A stretch of DNA of 64,000 bases from Eurosta solidaginis (GCF_040869045.1 NW_027136914.1:744001-808000); one strand, 5' to 3'. Positions 33,901 to 44,475 are shown, counted from the first letter of the stretch. Program-made: numbers and translations. Notes: generated by a model from the letters alone, not told the origin.

Positions 33901-34436
33901 CTTTCATTTGATACCCATATCGTACAAACGCATTCTAGAGTCAACCCGATCCACCTTTATGGCTATATCTCAAAAAGGCGACCACTTATACAACTACCAC
34001 CACTCTCTTTTAAAACCCTCATTAATACCTTTAATTTGATACCCATATCGTACAAACAAATTCTAGGGTCACCCCTGGTCCACCTTTATGGCGGTATCTC
34101 GAAACGGCGTCCACCTATGGAACTAAGGATTACTCCCTTTTAAAATACTCATTAACACCTTTCATTTGATACCCATATCGTACAAACGCATTCTAGAGTC
34201 AACCTGATCCACCTTTATGGCTATATCCCTAAATGGCGTCCACCTATAGAACTATGGCCCAATCCCTCATAAAATACTCTTTAATGCCTTTCATTTGATA
34301 CACATGTCATACAAACACATTCCAGGGTTTCCCTCGGTTCATTTTCCTACATGGTTATTTTCCCTTATGTTGTCACCATAGCGCTCAACTGAGTATGTAA
34401 TGTTCGGTTACACCCGAACTTAACCTTTCTTACTTG
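30976..34436 (+). mobile_element. Complete Helentron/DINE-like element with long minisatellite array
   Basis: Starts TATACTCAGTTGAGCAGAGC and ends CTCAACTGAGTATGTAATG, the hairpin GTTCGG-TTACAC-CCGAAC, and CTTACTTG at 34436. The core (30976-32340) includes CCGTCCGTCCGTCCG, TTAACACGATAACTTGAG and CCACGCCCACTTTTTCGATATCG; 31138-31430 is repeated nearly exactly at 31900-32192. From about 32380 to 34330 there are some 15 copies of the 130-bp monomer, more diverged than those at 1-3530. No transposase is encoded. Open frames such as 32871-33119 are repeat shadows. Confidence 0.85.
32380..34330. repeat. ~130-bp minisatellite array inside the Helentron-like element
   Basis: About 15 monomers of the same repeat as 1-3530, recognised by GATACCCATAT, ACAAACAAATTCTAGGGTCACC, GGTCCACCTTTATGGCGATATCTCGAAA and CTCCCTTTTAAAATACTCATTAACACC. 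Classes alternate, for example ACCACTCCC versus GGATTACTCCC, so block copying has occurred here too. Confidence 0.95.
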
Positions 34437-34439
34437 TTT

Positions 34440-34910
34440 TAATAATAATTTTGCTGCTGGTATTTAAAATTTGGTTAGTTATTTAACGCAGCACCACTTC
34501 ACACACACTTCAACTGCCTTATTTATTTTCTTTCCTTGAAAAAAAAAAAAAATATAATAACGATAACGCAGAGTGTAATTTCAAATTTAACTTCTTACGT
34601 TCCATTACTGACTGACATTAAGTTCGAGTAAAATTACAATGAAATATTCATTCACATTAAATGTTAAATATTTTGTACATCTAAATCAACATTTTTATGT
34701 TTGTGTATTTGAAATGTAAAACATAGTCATGTAAATTATTGCTTGTTATTTCAAAAAATTTCAGAACAAACAATTTGAAATATATTTACTCATGCTTTTT
34801 AATGCCATACTAAAGAAATTTAGTCTATATCTCAGCACAATGAAATTCCCTACTTGGGTTAACCCTTTCACTCGCTGTGTTTTGTATACATAACAGCAAA
34901 ACAACACAGC
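34440..34910. other. No gene recognised; AT-rich non-coding sequence
   Basis: AT-rich sequence following the element terminus; nothing supportable. Confidence 0.5.
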
Positions 34911-34914
34911 ACCA

Positions 34915-35730
34915 CATGTGGAAAACCAGAAATGAAGAAGAGCTTGATGAGCTCGTCAGTACCTTAATTCAGCAATGTAATACTACTATATATAGTGCCT
35001 GACTGAATCTAAAGATAAATGAATCGAATAAGCTACAGTGGTGTCCGCCTGGCCTGCATTTAATTCGCAAATGTATAAAGAACTCTCAAGAAAGCTAAGT
35101 GCAATGCCCACGAAATATCGTAGACACTCTACAAAACTAATTTAATTTAAATTCATACAGAAAGCATGGGCTACACGCATACCCAGCGTTTTCTTGAACA
35201 AACGTTTGCAGCGCTATTGAATCTACGTCTGCATAATTACGTATCTACTTTATGAGTGAAGGGAAGTTTAGTTTTTATACCAAAGCAGCTCAAACCGCAA
35301 TGATTTAAGAAATAAAAGCCTTTTTTTTCTTCTTTAAACTTTAGAAATATGCTGGAAGGTTGTTCTTCTTTCACTACTTTGGTGGTGACAGTTAGCCGAC
35401 AACCACAACTTAAGGAAGTAGAGGGCCACAAGTTGACTGCCTACGCGCAAGATGTTTGTGTTATTATGCGGGGAAATGTCTCCTAACCTATCTCCATACT
35501 AATGGAGACTGCTTTCTTAACAATTGGGCAAGATGCTCGGGACTCGGGGACAATAAGTAAAAATTAAGCAGGTCCTCTTAACCACGCAAAGTTAACGGCA
35601 AAAGCTGGATTTTCAGCTATAATTTCATGTAGCTCGGAGTCATTCTGGATAAGAAAATAAAATGGAGTTGCAATATAGCAGATCAGATAAAAAAAAAGAA
35701 ATAACGGTCTTGTTCTCTGTAGTAAATATG
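34915..35730 (+). pseudogene. LINE relic split by the Gypsy insertion (left part)
   Basis: Plus-strand readings EELDELVSTLIQQCN (about 34936) and SNKLQWCPPGLH (about 35025) resemble the endonuclease-RT linker of the LINE family, weakly. Better, at 35633-35685, LGVILDKKIKWSCNIADQI matches the YLGVILDKKL-W block just after the RT palm. The Gypsy LTR begins at 35731; the LINE appears to resume at 41848. The stretch 35220-35460 holds no recognisable motif. Confidence 0.6.
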
Positions 35731-36179
35731 TGTAAGGTCATTCTAAGAATACGAGCAATATAATATAAAGGCAACCTAATCTATGGTCAATATAATACAA
35801 CGGTTAGGCTGACCCTACCTTAGTAATTAATCCTACGAAATACATCATCTCTGCACATGAACGGAATAATAATCAATTGGCAACCCTTACTCAATGTCAG
35901 CGACAAAAGAGCAGTTTAGATTTGAACAACGCCCCGTGAACAACGTCGGTTCGGCAACGGGCAGAGAAATCATTCTAATACTCATTTTACTTTCAATAAA
36001 TAAAACCATTTAATTAATTTCTTTTAAACACACATATTTTCCTATATTTAACTTTAAACTTTAATAAACATGAATTGTTAGTTATAATGTGCTAATGTGC
36101 ATAAATCGGCAGCGTTTTTATTTAATCGGAATCCAGAAAATCCTTACAACCCGAAAGATCTTGAATAAAGACTCTTTCA
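35731..36179 (+). repeat. 5' LTR of the Gypsy element
   Basis: 449 bp, starting TGTAAGGTCA and ending GACTCTTTCA, so it has the usual TG...CA termini. It is flanked on the left by TATG (35727-35730), and the 3' LTR is followed by TATG (41844-41847): a 4-bp target duplication as expected for Ty3/Gypsy integrase. TATAAAG lies at 35764-35770 and AATAAA at 36164-36169, only 10 bases from the LTR end. By eye it differs from the 3' LTR at about five positions. Confidence 0.95.
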
Positions 36180-37186
36180 GTTCAGAAGTGAGATGCTCCG
36201 CATAGCCTCACAGTGACAGTGTGAATTATATTGAAATATAATAGAACAAAAATATGTGTGTGTGTAAAACAACGAATTCTTGAGAAGATTCGTTCGTTTC
36301 AGGAAGATTGCATCAGAATACATGCAACATTCTGACAAGTGTAGACATGTTCAAAGTCTGTACATAAGACTTAAACCGAAAGTTGATGTACATACATATG
36401 TTTTGTTGTTGTGTTTGCCTACGAGCGTACGAATGGACGAGCGTCGGTAAAGCATTATCGATAAAGCAGTATCAACGGAAAGTATTTGAATTGCATACGA
36501 TATTGTCATGTTTTGTGTGTCATAGAGCGTTGCTATAAATCGTAAGTTGCAAGCAAAGAAACAACGAAAATCCGTTTGTGTTCAAATTGCATGTTGTAAT
36601 TGTTGTTGTGTTGCCTGTCGCGCGTACGAATGGACGATCGGTCGGTGATACATACAAAGTAAGGCAGAGCAAGTGAATTTCGGTGGTTGATTTCAAATTG
36701 CGTGTTGTAGTTGTTGCCCAAAATTTGTTGCCTATCGCGCGTACGAATGGACGAGCGGTTTGCGGGGGAAAAAAGGCAAAAGCAAGAAAGCAGAAATTGT
36801 GAATTATATGCGTACGAATATAACTGTGGCAAAGTATAGTTATCGGGCGTACGAATGTACGAACGGTTGATGAACATAGAAAATAGAAATCAGAGCTTTG
36901 TATTTGAAGTAATAAATACAAGATTTTTTTTATTAACTCTGCGGTCTGCGTGTAGAGCGTGCGAGTGAACGAGTAAAGAATACGACAATGGTCGTTAATG
37001 TTATTGTTGTAATAATTTCAAAGTGTCGATCTCGCTTACACGACCATTCGTGTATATGAAAATATAAATAGACAAAAGAGACAACGTGTCGTAAAACTCG
37101 AACAAAACGACGAGTGAAGCAAAACAAATAAGTAAGCAAATTCTAATTAGAATACTCGTTTTAAAAGAAGTAAACAAAATAGCAAA
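36180..37186 (+). other. Gypsy 5' leader with repeated blocks
   Basis: A 1-kb untranslated leader. A block centred on GCGTACGAATGGACGA-CGGT recurs near 36425, 36611, 36738, 36846 and (weakly) 36957, spaced about 110-190 bp, with TTGTTGTTG and TTCAAATTGC-TGTTGTA sequence around it. Directly after the LTR I do not see the TGG that begins most tRNA primer-binding sites (the sequence is GTTCAGAAGTGAG). Repeated leader blocks in the gypsy element of Drosophila act as insulator sites; whether these do anything similar is unknown. Confidence 0.7.
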
Positions 37187-40100
37187 ATGAAAATAAAAGT
37201 GTCAACGTTGAAAGTAGACGAGCTGAAAGAGCAGCTGCGTAATAATGATCTTTCAACTTTGGGAACAAAAGCTGAATTAGTGTTACGATTGTGTGATTTC
37301 TTAGGTAGTGATGAAATCCAAATCGAGAATTCTGAATTAAATTTACAAACGCAAGTAAATGATTTAAGAGTAATGATGGAAATTATGATGACAAAAATAC
37401 AAAGTTTGGTTCCAAGTCAACAGACAAATGCACAAGAAGTGAATGGTAGTGGCTCTAGTGTAAATGAAGAGCGCATAGTTGTGTCACCCCAAAGTTCAAT
37501 AAGAGTGGTGGGCAGAAATGCCAGTGTAAAAGAAATTGCTGAGACAATACCAGAATTTAACCCAACGAACGAAAGCTCTCTAACAGTGACACAATTTGTT
37601 AATAGGGTGGACAGTGCAATAAGTGCATACGAATGGGATGAGAAATGTTTACTTTTGGCAGTGTACAGTAAATTAAAAGGTGCTGCACGAATGTGGTTAG
37701 ATGCTGCACCAACATTTTACTCTAATTGGCCTGATTTGGCAAGTGCGTTAAAAAGTGAATTTAGTTTTGAATTGAATGACGCACAAATTCATTATAAAAT
37801 GGCAAGTTCAACGCGAATGCAAAACGAAAAATTTAATGAATATTGTTTTCGAATGAGCGGACTAGGCCGACGGTATGGCTTGACTGAAAGTACAATTATA
37901 AAATACATTCGCGACGGTTTAAAGCATCGTGAGTTGCAAATAGCAATAGCTCCAATTAAGTTTAATTCTCTTAAAGATATGCGCGAAACAATTGAAGATT
38001 ATATACAAAATATGTCGGTAACAAAACAGTTTAAAAACGAGTACGTAAACAATCGCAATAAAGAAAGTTCTAAAGATATGAATCGAAGCGCGGTCGAAAC
38101 GAAAAGCGTAACGTGTTACAATTGCAAAGAAGGTGGACATATCGCGCGAAATTGTCCGAAATTGAAACAGAATCGTAAATGTAAAGACTGTAATAAACTT
38201 CATCCAAATAATGAAGCAGAAAATTGCGGAAAAAAAGCAGTTGTTGTTAAGCGTTCTCAGTTACAAGAATCAACAAATTTTTTTCAAAAACCAGTCATTG
38301 TAAATGGTAAGTCATTATTAGCTTTCGTAGACACTGGAAGTGAATGTAGTATGATCCAGCGATCAGCTGTAGAAAAGTTGAACATCCAAATATATCCATG
38401 CGCTGCAGAAATACTAGATATATGCGGTGGAAAACGTACATTAAAGCATAAGGTCAACGTATGCATGACAGTTGATGAGATAAATTTAAAAGTCAATTTA
38501 TTTGTAGTCGATGACGATATTTTAACGACGGACGTACTTTTGGGCCAAGATATTTTTAGAAATGACTGCATGGTAGCAGAAATAAAAGCGGACAACTTTA
38601 CATTTTCTACGCAGGTGAAGAAGATAGTCGTGGAAAATCCAGTAACAAGTTTTAGTAACATTAATTGTAGTATAGACGACGAAAATTCAAATTTGCAGGC
38701 GTTATTGGAAGATAATAGAGACGTTTTTGCAGAAAAGCTTTGTGACATTGGCTTAACTAATGCGACGAAAATGAGAATTGAACTGACAACGAATACACCG
38801 ATTGCTCAAAAACCATACAGGGTTCCTGAGCCGAAAAAGCATCTTGTAACAGAAATGATTAATGAGCTTTTGTCATGCGACATAATTAGCCCATCGAAAT
38901 CGGAATACGCAAGTCCAATTATTTTGGTTAAGAAGAAAAACGGCGGTGAACGCCTCTGCGTTGACTACAGGCGACTAAACCAGTTTACAACAAAAGAAAT
39001 TTACCCTACACCAAACATAGAAGAAAGGCTGAGCGAAGCCTTGAGATACAAATATTTTTCAGTCTTAGATTTAAATAGTGGTTATTATCAGGTACCAATC
39101 GAAGAAGAGTGTCGAAAATACAATGCGTTCATAACAACAGACGGTTTATTTGAATTTAAGCGAATGCCATTCGGGCTTAGAAATGCGCCGGCGGTATTCC
39201 AGCGTTTAATGCAAAACATTAAAGATAGGACTCAACCTGGTGACATGATTCACTATATGGATGATATATTGGTTGGTAGTAACAATATATCCGAGATGTA
39301 CGAAAAGTTGACTAGAGTATTTGAAGCTTTACGCCAACTTAATCTCACTTTAAATATCAACAAATGCAAATTTATGAAGCAGACAATAGAATTTTTAGGA
39401 CATGAACTTCACCCCGGTGGTGTAAGTCCAGGCAATATAAAGACGGCGGCTGTAAATAATTTTTCAGTGCCAAAATCCGTAACCGATATAAGACGTTTTC
39501 TAGGTCTTAGTGGATATTTTAGACGCTTCGTGCCAGGGTACTCGATTATAAGCGAACCGTTGCGTGAATTATTACGTAAAGATCAACAGTTTAAATGGAC
39601 TGATAGGCAAGAGAAAGCATTTTTGATGTTGAAGACAGCATTAACATCGAAGCCAGTGATGGCAGGTTATCGCGTTGAAGCAGATCATCAAATACATACT
39701 GATGCCAGTTCTGTTGGCATTGCAGGTGTGCTCTTACAGCGGGAAGGCAGTGACTGGAAACCAGTTGCGTATTATAGCAGATCCACAACAGATAGCGAAC
39801 GTAGTTTTCACAGCTATGAACTCGAAGTTTTAGCAGTGGTTAGTAGTCTAGAGCGCTTTAGATATTACGTCCAAGGTAAAGAAATTGTAGTGGTGACGGA
39901 TTGTAATGCAGTTACTACAGCGATGCAGAAGCGTGAGTTGATACCAAGAATTGCACGTTGGTGGCTACGTATCCAGGACTTTATTGTTAAGTTAGAACAT
40001 CGACCAGGCAAAAGGATGGAACATGTTGATTTCCTAAGCAGAACACCAAACGAAAAAAGCATAGTTATAGATACAGCATCCTTAAAAATTTCAAAAACAA

Positions 40101-41410
40101 CAATAGAAATGGGATATTGGATGTACAGTATGCAACAGCAAGACAATAATATTCGTTCTATTATTGAGAAATTAGAAAGCGGTGACAAAATTACAAACGA
40201 AGAATATAAGCTCGAAAATGCGCGGGTTTACCGAAAACAGAATGGTGATAAATTATGGTTAGTACCAAAATCAATGCGTTACAAAATTATAGCTAGCGTA
40301 CATGAGAAAGTTAAACACCTTAGCACGGAGAAAACTTTAGAAGAAACACAGAAATACTTTTGGTTTCCACGTATGCGAAATTTCATAAAATCTTTTATAC
40401 AATCATGCGTCGAGTGTGCGTACAATAAGCAGCGGGGTGGCAAAACAGAAGGGGCGTACCATTACGATGAAGTCGATCCTGTACCGTTTATAACGATACA
40501 TATTGATCATCTTGGACCTTTTCCCCGTAGTAAAAAGGGAAACGAGCATATTATAGTTTTAGTAGACTCATTTACTAAATTTACGGTAGTACGAGCAGTT
40601 AAGAGTACTGCAACCCGACATGTATTGACACTATTGAATGAGGTGAGCAGTTATTTTGGAGTGCCTACACGTATCGTAACAGATCGAGGGACAGCATTCA
40701 CATCAAATGACTTTAAGAATTATTGTAACAATCACGACATCAAGCAGATTTTAAACGCGGTTCGAACTCCACGGGCAAATGGACATGCCGAGCGTACAAA
40801 TCGAACTATTATGGGTATGTTACTTCCATCAACTGAAAACGACAAAAACTGGGATGAACAAATTCAAAGTATACAGTGGGCTATTAACACGATGAAGAAT
40901 AAAACAACACAGCGAACACCCCAAGAACTTTTATTCAGTTATAAACCTAGAGATATTTTACAAAACAAATTGATATTAGCATTACATGAAGATAAAACTA
41001 TCAACAACGACGAGATGAAAGAGATACAAACAGATGCCGTGCATCGAATAAATCAGCAAAGGGAGAAAGCAAAATCTAAATTCGACGAAAGACATCGTAA
41101 GCCAACACAGTACAACGTCGGCGATCTTGTTCTCGCCGAAAATGAACAGGTGAGCACTGGTGGTTCTCGCAAATTGGAGCCACTGTACAAAGGGCCGTTT
41201 TTGATAACAAAGGTTATAGGTAAAGACCGGTATCTCATTGAAGACATACCTGGATCGAAACGTAAGCAACGACATTATACTTCAATTTTTGCATCAGATA
41301 AGTTGAAGCCATGGTGTAGTTTACCCAATTTTGATGGTTTTGACAACGACGACGACGGAGCCGAGGGCGACTCCAGTTATCAGGATTGGCCGAATGTAAG
41401 GTCATCCTAA
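37187..41410 (+). CDS. Gag-Pol polyprotein of a Ty3/Gypsy LTR retrotransposon (single ORF)
   Basis: An uninterrupted 1407-codon ORF. Residues ~5-39 (KVDELKEQL...GTKAELVLRL) match the SAP DNA-binding fold consensus. Gag domain ~121-275; CCHC knuckle at 310-323 (C-x2-C-x4-H-x4-C) followed by a degenerate second one. Protease DTGS at 382-385. RT ~525-725 with first Asp at 628 and YMDD at 690-693. RNase H with Asp839, Glu878 and Asp905. Integrase with H1039, H1044, C1074 and C1077 (zinc-binding HHCC), catalytic Asp1107, Asp1166 and Glu1202 (35 residues between the last two), and a GPF motif at 1336-1338. All key residues are present, so it may encode active enzymes. Gag and Pol are fused without a frameshift, and no env follows. 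The stop codon lies 16 bp inside the 3' LTR. The ATG at 37187 follows AGCAAA and is the first in frame. Confidence 0.97.
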   Translation: MKIKVSTLKVDELKEQLRNNDLSTLGTKAELVLRLCDFLGSDEIQIENSELNLQTQVNDLRVMMEIMMTKIQSLVPSQQTNAQEVNGSGSSVNEERIVVSPQSSIRVVGRNASVKEIAETIPEFNPTNESSLTVTQFVNRVDSAISAYEWDEKCLLLAVYSKLKGAARMWLDAAPTFYSNWPDLASALKSEFSFELNDAQIHYKMASSTRMQNEKFNEYCFRMSGLGRRYGLTESTIIKYIRDGLKHRELQIAIAPIKFNSLKDMRETIEDYIQNMSVTKQFKNEYVNNRNKESSKDMNRSAVETKSVTCYNCKEGGHIARNCPKLKQNRKCKDCNKLHPNNEAENCGKKAVVVKRSQLQESTNFFQKPVIVNGKSLLAFVDTGSECSMIQRSAVEKLNIQIYPCAAEILDICGGKRTLKHKVNVCMTVDEINLKVNLFVVDDDILTTDVLLGQDIFRNDCMVAEIKADNFTFSTQVKKIVVENPVTSFSNINCSIDDENSNLQALLEDNRDVFAEKLCDIGLTNATKMRIELTTNTPIAQKPYRVPEPKKHLVTEMINELLSCDIISPSKSEYASPIILVKKKNGGERLCVDYRRLNQFTTKEIYPTPNIEERLSEALRYKYFSVLDLNSGYYQVPIEEECRKYNAFITTDGLFEFKRMPFGLRNAPAVFQRLMQNIKDRTQPGDMIHYMDDILVGSNNISEMYEKLTRVFEALRQLNLTLNINKCKFMKQTIEFLGHELHPGGVSPGNIKTAAVNNFSVPKSVTDIRRFLGLSGYFRRFVPGYSIISEPLRELLRKDQQFKWTDRQEKAFLMLKTALTSKPVMAGYRVEADHQIHTDASSVGIAGVLLQREGSDWKPVAYYSRSTTDSERSFHSYELEVLAVVSSLERFRYYVQGKEIVVVTDCNAVTTAMQKRELIPRIARWWLRIQDFIVKLEHRPGKRMEHVDFLSRTPNEKSIVIDTASLKISKTTIEMGYWMYSMQQQDNNIRSIIEKLESGDKITNEEYKLENARVYRKQNGDKLWLVPKSMRYKIIASVHEKVKHLSTEKTLEETQKYFWFPRMRNFIKSFIQSCVECAYNKQRGGKTEGAYHYDEVDPVPFITIHIDHLGPFPRSKKGNEHIIVLVDSFTKFTVVRAVKSTATRHVLTLLNEVSSYFGVPTRIVTDRGTAFTSNDFKNYCNNHDIKQILNAVRTPRANGHAERTNRTIMGMLLPSTENDKNWDEQIQSIQWAINTMKNKTTQRTPQELLFSYKPRDILQNKLILALHEDKTINNDEMKEIQTDAVHRINQQREKAKSKFDERHRKPTQYNVGDLVLAENEQVSTGGSRKLEPLYKGPFLITKVIGKDRYLIEDIPGSKRKQRHYTSIFASDKLKPWCSLPNFDGFDNDDDGAEGDSSYQDWPNVRSS

Positions 41411-41843
41411 GAATACGAGCAATATAATATAAAGGCAACCTAATCTATGGTCAATATAATACAACGGTTAGGCTGACCCTACCTTAGTAATTAATCCTAC
41501 GAAATACATCATCTCTGCACATGAACGGAATAATAATCAATTGGCAACCCTTACTCAATGTCAGCGACAAAAGAGCAGTTTAGATTTGAACAACACGCCG
41601 TGAACAACGTCGGTTCGGCAACGGGCAGAGAAATCATTCTAATACTCATTTTACTTTCAATAAATAAAACCATTTAATTAATTTCATTTAAACACACATA
41701 TTTTCCTATATTTAACTTTAAACTTTAATAAACATGAATTGTTAGTTATAATGTGCTAATGTGCATAAATCGGCAGCGTTTTTATTTAATCGGAATCCAG
41801 AAAATCCTGACAACCCGAAAGATCTTGAATAAAGACTCTTTCA
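41395..41843 (+). repeat. 3' LTR of the Gypsy element
   Basis: 449 bp, the same length as the 5' LTR, TGTAAGG...TTTCA, followed by the TATG target duplication at 41844-41847. It overlaps the last 16 bases of gag-pol. AATAAA at 41828-41833 can serve as polyadenylation signal. The bases just upstream (GGATTGGCCGAA) are not a recognisable polypurine tract. Confidence 0.95.
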
Positions 41844-41847
41844 TATG

Positions 41848-42370
41848 GGGGTGGTAAATTTTTTCTACACAGCCATTGTATGCCAAATTCCACAAAGGCA
41901 TTCATCAATTTCTTGCGTCTAATAGCTTCTGATTTGGTAACGAAGAAAATAGTGAAGATATCGCTACCTTGCGAATTAGAGTTGGAAGCATAGATGAAGT
42001 GGCCATGCTACTATTTTGAGTTCCAAACACCCAGTTTAAAAAAACGAAATACGCAGCGAATATTCCTGACAAGAACCTAGCCTTAGAGATCTCCTTCTGG
42101 GCTCCCGAGTATTGTTGCGTGGTGCAAAAGATCAGCTGTCGTCTTTGTCAAAAGACGAGGAAAGGGTCATAGTTTTCTCGGAGAGTCAGGACGCGTTAAA
42201 AGCTCTTGACTCATGTGTCGACAACGCAAAATCAAAGGGATATTAAAAAGCTGATGAGCTGGCGATGAGGGGTTTGACCGCCCTTATACTACCCAAAAAT
42301 TTCTCGATAAGTAAACCAGTGATCAATTTTAAGCTCTGCACGAGCTCGAACACTTATCTATGAAGGAAAA
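41848..42370 (+). pseudogene. LINE RNase H relic (right part of the split LINE)
   Basis: Near 42165-42225 the plus strand reads VIVFSESQDALKALDSCVDN, matching the FSDSQAALKAL block of LINE RNase H but with Glu in place of the catalytic Asp. Further on, at about 42248, KADELAMRGL matches the end of RNase H. The intervening sequence is broken. Its position after the TATG duplication fits a LINE cut in two by the Gypsy element. Confidence 0.65.
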
Positions 42371-42449
42371 TCCCACAATCCGTACATTTAAATAGCGTAT
42401 AAGGCTTTATATATTTTTATTTTACGAAGAACTGAAAGTAATAATGGCA

Positions 42450-42825
42450 TATTAATAAAAAAAAAAAATAAATTTAAGGCGCGATAACCTCCGAAGAGAT
42501 CTAAGGCCGAGCTTCTCTTCCAATTTGCGTCGTGCTCCTCTTGATTTTCCCTACAAATTGGCCGGACGGGACCTACATGTTTTATGCTGACTCCGAACGG
42601 CATCCGCAAGGCAGATGAGTTTTCACAGAGAGCTTTTCATGGCAGAAATACACTCGGCGAGCTTGCCAAACACTGCCGAGGGGCGACCTCGCTAAGAAAA
42701 ATTTTCTTCTAATTGAAAAACCTTATTTCTAAAATTTTGATGTTGCTTTGCCCGGGGTGTGAATCCAGGGCATACGGTAAGGTAGGCGGAGCACGCTACC
42801 ATCACACCACGGTGGCCGCTGACAT
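42450..42825 (-). mobile_element. tRNA-derived SINE, near full length, minus strand
   Basis: Read in reverse it starts GCCACCGTGGTGTGATGGTAGC and has a B-box-like GGATTCACACCCCGGG, then all body landmarks in order (GTCGCCCCTCGGCAGTG, CAGATGAGTTTTCACAG in plus orientation, CTCTTCCAATTTGCG) and an A/T-rich tail at 42450-42475. The best single copy for defining the family. Confidence 0.88.
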
Positions 42826-42829
42826 TTTT

Positions 42830-43555
42830 ATAGTCCAGCATTTATCTCGATAAGCAAACTATCGATCAGATTTTAACTATATGTTAATTCCTGAAGAGAA
42901 CCTATGATAAGGGAATAGGCTTGCAATATTTCTTTGCCAAGTTAGACCCAGGTTCCGACAACGCTCACAAACGCTGATATAAAAGTCCTAAGACTGTTGT
43001 CTATTTACAAAAAAAGTCGTCACCTAGGGAAGTATGTATTCGCGTTCACTAAACACATATTATTTTCTTTCGTTTTGTGGTCACTGGAGAAGCGTCATAG
43101 CGACATCGGAGGAGGATTTGGTTTGTTTGAATTTAGAGTTAAGAAATATGCACACATATGTCATACCACTTTCCTCGTTAATCAGTGACTACGTTCTCAA
43201 AACACTATGATGGTTTTACTCCTATCAACATAGTCACAGTTTCAGTTTTGGTGAACAATCGCCCAGAAGCGAAAGCTACTTTGGATGGATTAGCCAATTA
43301 AAAATTCTAAAAGTATTCCACCTTCCAGAATGGCAAGAACTGCTGCAAAAGGCTTGTTTCTCCAAAGGTGCATCAGTATGGTGCCAGCTGTAGGTAAATA
43401 GAAATAACTGGTATACCCTATACCCTGTTACACTCCAGCTAAAATAGTCTCCATTTGATAGCAATGAGTGATGTTCATTTTAAATAAAATTAAAATTTAG
43501 TTTGGTTTCAAACCTAATAAATTCACCTTGGTATACATGACTATCAACGGTAGAT
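42830..43555. other. No gene recognised
   Basis: Short frames only; no repeat shared with other parts of the window. Confidence 0.45.
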
Positions 43556-43559
43556 GTCT

Positions 43560-44075
43560 CAATCCGTTTGGGACACATCAAAAGGAGACAGGAGTTGCAT
43601 ATGAACCGTCAAGCATAAAACGCGTAGACAGAAGCACGGGGTTAAAAAATGTCTAAGGTAATGTGAAAATCCTACAACATTAGACTCAGAAAGTTCCTTA
43701 TGTCTAAAAAGAAATAAGGCTTAACGCTCACGATTGGCATACTAACTGCTTTCTGGCATCACATGTTTATACGTTAGGCATGGTCAGTAGCAGAAGATGT
43801 AGGAAGTGCGAGCTGCAGCAAAAAATGGCTGAGCAAATTTTGTGTTTATGTCCGGCCTTCGCGAGCATTCAAGCTAAAAGGCGTCGCAGAAAGGCTAGGT
43901 CGTAGAAAATGTCTAGTATTTTCCAACAGAACGAAATTATTTTATAACATAAGTACTGTCGCCTGATTGGGGATTTCCCGTTTGTTCATTAAACAAATTT
44001 CGGTAACACTTTGGACACATACAGTAGATGTTAGGTCTTTGTTTCAACCTAAACCAACTTAACCTTACACGATTC
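43560..44075 (+). pseudogene. LINE 3'-end relic
   Basis: Plus-strand readings around 43685-43860 give LRKFLMSKKK, an HWHTNCFLASH-like remnant of the LTGH...SH block, and RRCRKCELQQKMAEQILCLC followed by PAF, the C-terminal zinc motif. The 3' end at 44048-44075 is CAACCTAAACCAACTTAACC, a decayed AACCT tail. Same family as 3970-5290. Confidence 0.75.
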
Positions 44076-44079
44076 CGGA

Positions 44080-44475
44080 CATTGAAGATTTTTAACAATA
44101 TGGCCCATATTTCACTAAAACTATATAAGGGTTAACAAAAAACTCAACGTCAGTTAAAATAAACTTTACTAACAAGGATTAAGACAAACAAAAGTTTGAA
44201 TGATTTTGAATGATTGATTTTTTAGTGGTAAATAATATACAGATTTGTAAGCATTTATTTAAACCTATATAAAAAATTGTGTTTTTATATCTGAATGCTA
44301 CATTAGCTTGCGCACTTTTCCAGAATATAAGTCTTGAAAATTCAATTAAATGAGAAATTTAAATATAGATATGTAGTTTTAGACACATTTTAATGCGATT
44401 ATACTTGAAATTTCCAATTAATTTTTAATTCTTGATTTTTTGGCATTTTGTGTTGTATATTTATTCAAAAAGGGA
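44080..44475. other. No gene recognised; AT-rich non-coding sequence
   Basis: AT-rich DNA up to the hAT target duplication. Confidence 0.5.

Noticed and set aside
36520..37139. Minus-strand frames with repeated RSSIRTRD/RPFVRA segments as a repeat protein
   Set aside because: They read the repeated leader blocks of the Gypsy element in antisense.
37919..41438. Several minus-strand open frames of 64-154 codons across the Gypsy gag-pol
   Set aside because: They are antisense to an intact 1407-codon ORF with recognised domains and have no motifs of their own.
41411..41843. An env gene downstream of pol
   Set aside because: The 3' LTR begins before the gag-pol stop and no open frame follows.
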